Source: Pseudomonas monteilii NBRC 103158 = DSM 14164 (GTDB lineage Bacteria; Pseudomonadota; Gammaproteobacteria; Pseudomonadales; Pseudomonadaceae). From it: DNA of 51,599 bases. Location of the stretch: assembly GCF_000730605.1 (NCBI RefSeq), contig NZ_BBIS01000041.1, positions 1 through 51,599 of the forward strand, written 5' to 3'. This document shows positions 41,565 to 50,500 of this stretch, in pieces. The notes beneath the pieces are model-generated. The model was not told the origin of the DNA, searched no databases, and worked only from the letters and a program-made list of their open reading frames with translations. The position numbers and the translations under genes were made by a program. Numbering within the stretch: the first letter of the stretch is position 1; each line of letters starts with the position of its first letter.

Positions 41565-44500
41565 ATGGCCAATTTCAGCAAGTCAGACCTGGAATTCATC
41601 CTCAAACAGATCTTCATCGCCGAAGCCCACGCAGATGGCGCCAGCCTGATCGACCTGCTGCCCAACAGTCAGGTGCCGTTCGGCCTGCGCACCGTGGATG
41701 GCAGCTTCAACAACCTGGTCGCCGGGCAAAGCGAGTTCGGCGCCTCTGACAACGCGTTCCTGCGCCTGCTCGATGCCTCCTACCGCGCCAACTATGTGGG
41801 CACCGGCAATGTCGTCGATTCACAACCGCGCACCATCAGTAACCTGATCGTCGACCAGACGGCGAACAACCCGGCTGCGGTCGAGGCCAATGGCGGTGCC
41901 GCCCCGGTGATGAGCCCGGGGATCGACGGGGTGTTCGGCACCGCTGATGACAAGCCCGTGTTCTTCATCCCCAACGTCTCGCCCGACGTGGGCCTGACGG
42001 CTGGCTTCAACGCCTGGATGACCTTCTTCGGCCAGTTCTTTGACCACGGTCTTGACCTGGTGAGCAAGAGCAGCACCGATATCGTGTTCATTCCGCTGCG
42101 CCCCGACGACCCGCTGTTCGTGGCCGGCAGCCCGACCAACTTCATGGTGCTGTCACGCGCCGTACGCACCGCCGGCGCTGACGGCGTGGTGGGCACGGCC
42201 GACGATAGCCAGCCCAACACCACCTCGCCGTTCGTCGACCAGAGCCAGACCTACAGCTCGCACCCCTCGCATCAGGTGTTTCTGCGCGAATATGCGCTGA
42301 ATGCCGCTGGCGACCCGGTGGCCACCGGGCGGTTGATCACCAACCGCGACCTGGGCGCGGACGGCAAGTTCGGCACGGCTGACGATGGCAACAGCGAGAA
42401 TGGCGGCATGGCCACCTGGGCGGTGGTCAAGGCTCAGGCCCGTGACATGCTGGGTATCAACCTGACCGACGCCGACGTGCACAGCGTGCCGCTGCTGGCC
42501 ACCGATGCCTATGGCAACTTCCTGCGTGGGCCCAACGGCATGCCGCAAGTGGTGATGCGGGTGAACAATGGCGCCGATGGTATTGCCGGAACGGCCGACG
42601 ACGTCACCCAACTGGTCGAAGGCGACCGCAACGCGCCGATCAGCCTGGCCAACGCCGTGAGCACCGGGCATGGCTTCCTTGACGACATTGCCCACAACGC
42701 CGCGCCCGTGGTGGTGGGCGGTGTGTTGCAGGCCGATGCCGACACCGCAGTAGGCAACGCCCAGCCAGTTGGCCCAGGCGGCAACAACCTGACCTACGAC
42801 AACGAACTGCTCGACGCCCACTACATCGCCGGTGACGGCCGGGTGAACGAAAACATCGGCCTTACTGCCGTGCACCATGTGTTCCACTCCGAGCACAACC
42901 GCCTGGTGCAGCAGACCAAGGACACCTTGCTGGCCGCCGGTGACCTGGCGTTCCTCAACGAGTGGCTGATCGACGATGTCACTGCCATCCCCACCACGCC
43001 AGCCGGCATCGCCGCACTGGTATGGGACGGCGAGCGGTTGTTCCAGGCCGCCAAGTTCGGCACCGAAATGCAGTACCAGCACCTGGTGTTCGAAGAGTTC
43101 GCGCGCACCATTCAGCCGCAGATCGACGAGTTCCTCGCCCCCAACGGCTACGACACGTCGATCAACCCGGCCATCCTCGCCGAGTTCGCCCATGTGGTGT
43201 ACCGCTTCGGCCACTCGATGCTGACCGAAACCGTCGACCGCTTTGACCCCGACTTCAACCCGGTGTCGGGCGACCCCGCCAACCCGGATCAGCAACTGGG
43301 CCTGATTGCCGCCTTCCTCAACCCGCTGGCCTTCGCCGGCAGCGGTGCCACCGCCGATGAAGCAGCCGGTGCGATCATTCGCGGCGTGACCCGCCAGCTG
43401 GGCAACGAAATCGACGAGTTCGTCACCGAGGCGCTGCGCAACAACCTGCTTGGCCTGCCGCTGGACCTGCCCGCGCTGAACATCGCCCGTGGCCGTGACA
43501 CCGGTATCCCCAGCCTGAACGAGGCGCGCCGCGAGTTCTATGCCGCAACCGGTGACAGCCAGCTCAAGGCCTACATCAGCTGGGTCGATTTTGCCGACCA
43601 CCTCAAGCATCCGGCGTCGCTGATCAACTTCATCGCCGCCTACGGCACCCACGCCACCATCACCGGGGCCACCACCGAAGCGGCCAAGCGCGCCGCCGCA
43701 GTGGCGCTGGTGCTTGGCGGCGACGGCGCGCCTGCCGATCGCCTGGACTTCCTCAACAGCACCGGCGCCTATGCCAACGTGACGCTGGCCGGCAAAGACG
43801 GTATCGCCGGCACGGCCGACGACATTGCCGGCGTGACGGTGACAGGTGTCGATGCCATCGACTTCTGGGTCGGCGGCCTGGCCGAGAAAAAAATGCCCTT
43901 CGGCGGCATGCTGGGTTCCAGCTTCAACTTTGTCTTCGAAACCCAGCTGGAAGCGTTGCAGAACGGCGACCGCTTCTACTACCTGTCGCGCACGGCGGGC
44001 ATGAACTTCGGCACGGAACTGGAGAACAACTCCTTTGCCAAGCTGATCATGGCCAACTCCGACGTCACCCACCTGTCCAACACCGTGTTCCTCACGCCCA
44101 CCTTCACCCTGGAAGTGAACCAGGCCAACCAGTTCACCGGGCTGGGGGCCGACGGCAAGGCCGACCCAACGGGCGGCATCGAAATCAACGGCGTGGAAAT
44201 CGTACCGCTGGTGATTCGCGACAACCCTGACACGGTTGGGCCCGACAGCAACTTCCTGCACTACACCGGTGAAGACCATGTGGTGCTGGGCGGCACTGCC
44301 GGCAACGACATCATCATTTCCGGCGAAGGTGACGATACCGTTTACGGCGATGCCGGCGACGACGTGCTTGAAGGTGGTGCTGGCAACGATGCCGTGCTGG
44401 GCGGTGCAGGTGACGACATCATCACCGACTCGTTCGGCGACAACCGCCTGGAGGGCAACGCCGGTAACGACGTGATCGTCGCTGGCAGCATGCTGGTGGC

Positions 44501-47500
44501 CGGCAACCTGATTCTGGGCGGCGACGGTCAGGACTTCATCATCACCACCGAGGATATTTCCACCACCTTCGGCGGCCAGGGTGATGACTTCATCCTCGGT
44601 GCCAAGACCAACCTGCCGCCCACCGGCAACGAGGGGGATGACTGGATCGAGAAGGGCACCCAGGACGGTTCGCCAGGTGACAACTTTGCGCCGCTGCTGG
44701 GTGATGAGGTGGTCGGCAACGACATCTTCGTCGGGGGCGGTGGTTTTGATGAAATGATCGGCGAGGGTGGCGATGACATCTTTGTCGGCAGCGATGCTCA
44801 GGACAAGATGGACGGCATGTCCGGCTTCGACTGGATCACCAACAAGAACGACAAGGTCGGCGTTACCGTTGACCTGAGCCTGGCCGCGCTGGCCCAGCCC
44901 CATGGCAATGCACCAAACCAGAACGCCGGGGTATTCAACCCGGTCGGCGCTTCGCCGGCCAGCATCCTCGACCGCTTCGCCGAGGTGGAAGGGGTGTCCG
45001 GCTCGAACTACGCCGATGTGCTCAAGGGCGATGACGTCGATGCCGTGACCATCCTCAACCATGGCGGTGCCACCGGCAGCGCACTGACCAACGTGGCATT
45101 GATCCGCGGCCTGCAGCAGTTCCTGGCCGATGCCGGGTTGCCGACCACCGGCTTTGCCACCGGCAACATCATGCTCGGCGGCAATGGCAGCGACCTGATC
45201 GAAGGCCGTGGCGGCGATGACCTGATCGATGGCGATAAATGGCTGAACGTGCGCATTGCGGTGTATGCCCCAGGCGACGTCAACCACACCGGGCCAGAGA
45301 TCGCCAGCTTCGACAGCATGGTCGACATGATCCCGTTCATGCTCGACCGCACTTACAACCCAGGTCAGCTCAAAGCCGTGCGGGAAATCCTGCCGGGTAC
45401 CTCGACCGGCGGCGCGGCCTTTGACACTGCCATATACGCGGGGGTGCAGAGCGAATATGTGGTGACCCAGAACACCAAAGGCACGGCTGACGTTGCCGAT
45501 GACGTGTGGACGGTGACCGATACCGTGGCCGGCCGCGATGGCGTGGATACCCTCCTGCACATCGAACGCCTGCAGTTCGCCGACAGCCAGCGCGTGCTGG
45601 TGGAAGGGGTGAACGCGCAACCCACCGGCAGCCCGACCGTGCTCGATGGCAACGGCGGTGCGATCACTGTGGGTGACATGCTGACAGTGAGCGTGGCGGG
45701 CGTGCTCGACGCCGACAACGTCAGCGCGGGCAACCCGACCGGCACACTTGCCGACCGTTCGGTGTCGTACTACTGGCAGTTCGAGGCCGACCCGGGCAGT
45801 GGTGTGTTCCAGGACATCATCCTGCTGCCGGCCGGCGACCTGGCGTTCCAGAGCGCCGACGGTACGTCGTTCAAGGTATCGCCAGACCTGGCCGGGCTAA
45901 GCCTGCGGGTCAAGGCGATCTACCAGGACGCCCATGGCACTACCGAAGTGCTCTTCTCGCAGCCCACGGCCGTGGTACAGCCGGGCGCACCGGTGGTGCC
46001 GACGCCGGCCACCCCGGTCGTGGATGCCACCGCTGGGGGGGAAGGGCTGCACATGGTGCGCTCCGACCTCAACTTCATCCTGGCCCAGATCAAGATCGCC
46101 GAAGCCGATGCCGCCGGGCAGGACATCCTTTCGTTGATCCCCAACATCCGCGCGCCCTTGGGGCTACGTGCGGTAGATGGCTCGAACAACAACCTGATGA
46201 ACCTCAACGGCACCGACAACACCCAGTTCGGTGCCGCCGACAACGTCTTCCCACGCGTGACCGACCCGGTATTCAACCCGGCAGAGGGTGCCCCGGCTGG
46301 CTTCTTCGGGCCTGGCTCGCCAGCCATTCCGGGGACGTCGTACCAGCAAACCAGCGGCCCGGTGTTCGACTCGCAGCCGCGTACCATCAGTAACCTGGTG
46401 GTCGACCAGACCTCCAACAACCCGGCGGCTTATGCCACCGCGTATGACCCGGGCGCGGACGGCGTGCTCAACTTCGGCACGCCAGGCAATGACGACGTGC
46501 TCAAGGACGGCGTGCGTATCGTTGCCAGCCCCGGCATGGATGGCCAGTTCGGCACCACCGACGACCACGATGTGTACCTGTTCGAAAACACTGCAGCCGA
46601 TGCCGGGTTGTCCGCGCCGTTCAACGCGTGGATGACCTTCTTCGGACAGTTCTTCGACCATGGTCTGGACCTGGTCACCAAGGGCGGCTCGGGTACTATC
46701 TACATCCCGCTGCAGCCGGATGACCCGCTGTACGTGGAGGGTGGTTTCACCAACTTCATGGTGGTAACCCGTGCCACCAACCTGCCAGGGCCGGATGGCA
46801 TCCTCGGCAACGCCGATGACATTCACGAGCACACCAACACCACCACGCCGTTCGTGGACCAGAACCAGACCTACAGCTCGCACCCCTCGCACCAGGTGTT
46901 CCTGCGCGCCTACATCATGACCGATGATGGCCCTGTCGCTACAGGCCGCCTGATCACCAACCGTGACCTGGGCGCCGATGGCAAGTTCGGCACCGGCGAC
47001 GACACCGAAATCGGTGGCATGGCCACTTGGAAGGTGGTCAAGGCCCAGGCCCGCGACCTGCTTGGCATCAACCTGACCGACGCCGATGTCGACAACGTGC
47101 CTTTGCTCGCCACCGACGCCTACGGCAACTTCATCAAGGGGCCGAACGGCTACCCGATGGTGGTGATGAAGGGCCTGGACGGCATTGCCGGCACGGCCGA
47201 TGACCAACAGGTCGAAGGCAACCCGCTGGCGCCGCTCGACCTGACCAATGCCGTGCGCACGGGGCACCAGTTCCTCGCCGACATTGCACACAATGCCGTG
47301 CCGGTGTTCAGCGGTGGTGTGCTGGCGCCGGATGCCGACGACGTGGCCGGCAACGCTGTGCCCGTCAACCCGCAGACCGGGGCCAACCTGGCCTACGACA
47401 ACGAACTGCTGGATGCGCACTACATTGCCGGCGACGGCCGGGTCAACGAGAACATCGGCCTGACCGCCGTGCATGCCGTCTTCCACGCCGAGCACAACCG

Positions 47501-50500
47501 GCTGGTGGCGCAGACCATGGACACCGTGCTCGACTCGGGCGACCTGGCCTTCCTCAATGAGTGGCTGCTCAACCCGGTCACCGCTTTGCCGGTCACCCCG
47601 GCCGAGATCGATGCCCTGGTATGGAACGGCGAACGCCTGTTCCAAGCGGCCAAGTTCGGTACCGAGATGCAGTATCAGCACCTGGTGTTCGAAGAGTTCG
47701 CCCGTACCGTGCAACCACGGGTCGACCTGTTCTTCGCCCCGACCCAGGTGTATGACGTGGACCTCGATGCGTCGATCGTGGCCGAGTTCGCCCACACCGT
47801 GTACCGCTTTGGCCACTCGATGCTGACCGAGACTGTCGACCGCTTTGACGTCGACTTCAACGTCATCCAGGACCCGGCCAGCGCAAACCCCGAACAGCAA
47901 CTGGGCTTGATCGCGGCGTTCCTCAACCCGCTGGCGTATGCCGCCAGTGGCGTCACCCCCGAGGATGCCACCAGCGCCATCGTGCGCGGGGTTACTCGCC
48001 AGGCCGGTAACGAAATCGACGAGTTCGTCACCGAGGCGCTGCGCAACAACCTGCTTGGCCTGCCGCTCGACCTGCCGGCGATCAACATCGCTCGTGGCCG
48101 TGATGTCGGCATCCCCTCGCTGAATGCTGTGCGCCGCGACATCTTCGGGCAAACCGGCGACACCCAGCTCAAACCGTACACCAGCTGGGTCGACCTGGTG
48201 CAGCACCTGAAGCACCCCGAGTCGCTGATCAACTTCATCGCGGCTTACGGCACCCACAGCAGCATCACCGGTGCCACCACCCTGCTCGAAAAACGCGCTG
48301 CGGCCATGGCCCTGGTGTTCGGCGGCGATGGTGCGCCGGCCGATCGCCTGGACTTCCTCAACAGCAGTGGTGCCTGGGCCAATGTGACCCTGCCGGGCAA
48401 GGATGGCGTGCTGGGTACGGCCGATGACCTGAAGGCTGTGACCGTGACCGGTGTCGATGCCATCGACCTGTGGATCGGCGGCCTGGCCGAGGCGAAAACC
48501 CCGTTCGGCGGCATGCTCGGCAGTACCTTCAACTTCGTGTTCGAAAACCAGATGGAGAAACTGCAGGACGGTGACCGCTTCTACTACCTGGAGCGCACCT
48601 CTGGCCTGTCGATGAACGCCGAGCTGGAGAGCAACTCGTTCGCCAAGCTGATCATGGCCAACACCTCGGCCACCCACCTGCCGGGCCTGGTGTTCTCCGA
48701 CCCGGGCTTCTACCTGGAACTGGACCAGAGCAAGCAATACAACGACGGCTTGGGCAATGCCGACCCGCTGGGCGAGAACGGCGAGCAGGTGGTGTTCCGC
48801 GACAGCCCGCTGACGGTTGGCCCGGACACCAACTACATCCGCTATGCCGGTGTCGAGCACATCGTGCTGGGCGGCACCAACGGTGACGACATCCTGGTGT
48901 CCAGCGAGGGTGACGACACGGTCTGGGGCGATGGCGGCAACGACCGCATCGAGGGTGGCGACGGCAACGACCAGCTGCGCGGTGGCGCCGGCGACGACAT
49001 CATCAGCGACATGGGCGGTGACGACAACATCCAGGGCGGCGACGGCAACGATGTGCTGCACGGCGGTAATGGCGTCAACCTGATCATCGGCGGTTTCGGC
49101 AACGACTTCATCGTCACCGGTGAGGACGCTTCCGAAGCCATTGGCGGCCAGGGCAACGACTTTATCCTGGGCAGCAAGGCCAACGAACAGGATATGGGTA
49201 ACGAAGGCGACGACTGGATCGAGAAGGGCACCTCGGACGGTGCGCCTGGCGACAACTTCGACCCACTCGGCAACGACCCGATCATCGGCCACGACGTGTT
49301 CATCGGCGGCAACGAGAACGACAAGTTCAACGGTGAAGGCGGCGACGACATCATGGTCGGCAGCCTGGGCTTCGGCGACCGCTATATCGGCGGCTCCGGC
49401 TACGACTGGGCGACCTTCAAGGACCTGGCCCAGGGCGTGACCGTCGACTACAGCGACCGCTTCTTCGATGTGCCGCCGGTACCGGGCTCGGGCGCGTCGG
49501 CGCTGGTGCGCTTCGACATCATGGAAGGCCTGTCAGGCTCGTCCCATGGCGACTTCCTGCGCGGTGACAACGAGGACGCCGCCAGCCTGCCGACCAATGG
49601 CGCCACGGGCAGCGTGCTGACCAACATCAACCTGATCAACGGCCTGTCCAGCCTGCTGGCTGCCGGGGCGACGTTCTACGATGGCGGCAACATCATCCTC
49701 GGCGGCAGCGGCAGCGACCTGATCGAAGGCCGTGGTGGCGACGACATCCTCGACGGTGACAAGTGGCTGAATGTGCGCATCAGCGTGCGCGCCAACAGCG
49801 ACGGCACCGGCCCGGAGATCGCCAGTTTCGACAGCATGGAGCCGATGGTGCCGTTCATGCTCAATGGCACCTACAACCCGGGCCAGCTGGTGATCATTCG
49901 GGAAATCCTCAATGGCACCGACAGCTATGACACGGCGGTGTTCTCGGGGGTGGCCACCGACTACAGCGTGGTGGTCGATGGCAACGCGGTGATCGTCACC
50001 GACCTGGTGGCCGGGCGTGATGGTGTCGACCGCCTGACCGGTATCGAGCGGCTGCAGTTCTCTGACCGCTCGCAGGCGTCGGGTGTGGGCACTGCCGTGA
50101 ACGCGGGCCCTACGGGGCACCTGGCGATTCTCGATGCGGCCACCGGTTTGCGTGACGATACCCCCGTCAGTGGTCAGCTGCTGCGTGTAACACCGCTAGC
50201 CGTGCGCGATGCGGACAACGTCAGTGCGGCCAACCCTACCGGTGCAGTCAACGGCCCGGTAGCGTACTACTGGCAAGTCGAAACGCTGCCGGGTTCGGGG
50301 GTTTACGAAGACATCACCTTCGTTGCCGCAGGGGAGGTGCAACGGGCGACGGGCGCTACCTACCAGGTCACGGACGACGTGGCCGGCCTCAGCATCCGCG
50401 TTCGCGCGGTGTATCAGGACGCCAAGGGCACCCTGGAAATCGTCGACTCGTCGGCGAACAGCGCGCCGAGTGCTGGCCCGACCGTGACCGGGTTGCTGGT

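Noticed and set aside
42153..45620. 1,155-codon open frame on the minus strand inside the peroxidase gene
   Set aside because: It lies wholly antisense to the peroxidase module, whose motifs are unmistakable. Its composition (His, Gln, Val, Gly rich) is typical of the complement of GC-rich, C/G-ending codons, and module 2 gives a matching artefact.
46164..49292. 1,042-codon open frame on the minus strand inside module 2
   Set aside because: Same cause as the antisense frame of module 1; its similarity to that frame only reflects the duplication on the coding strand.
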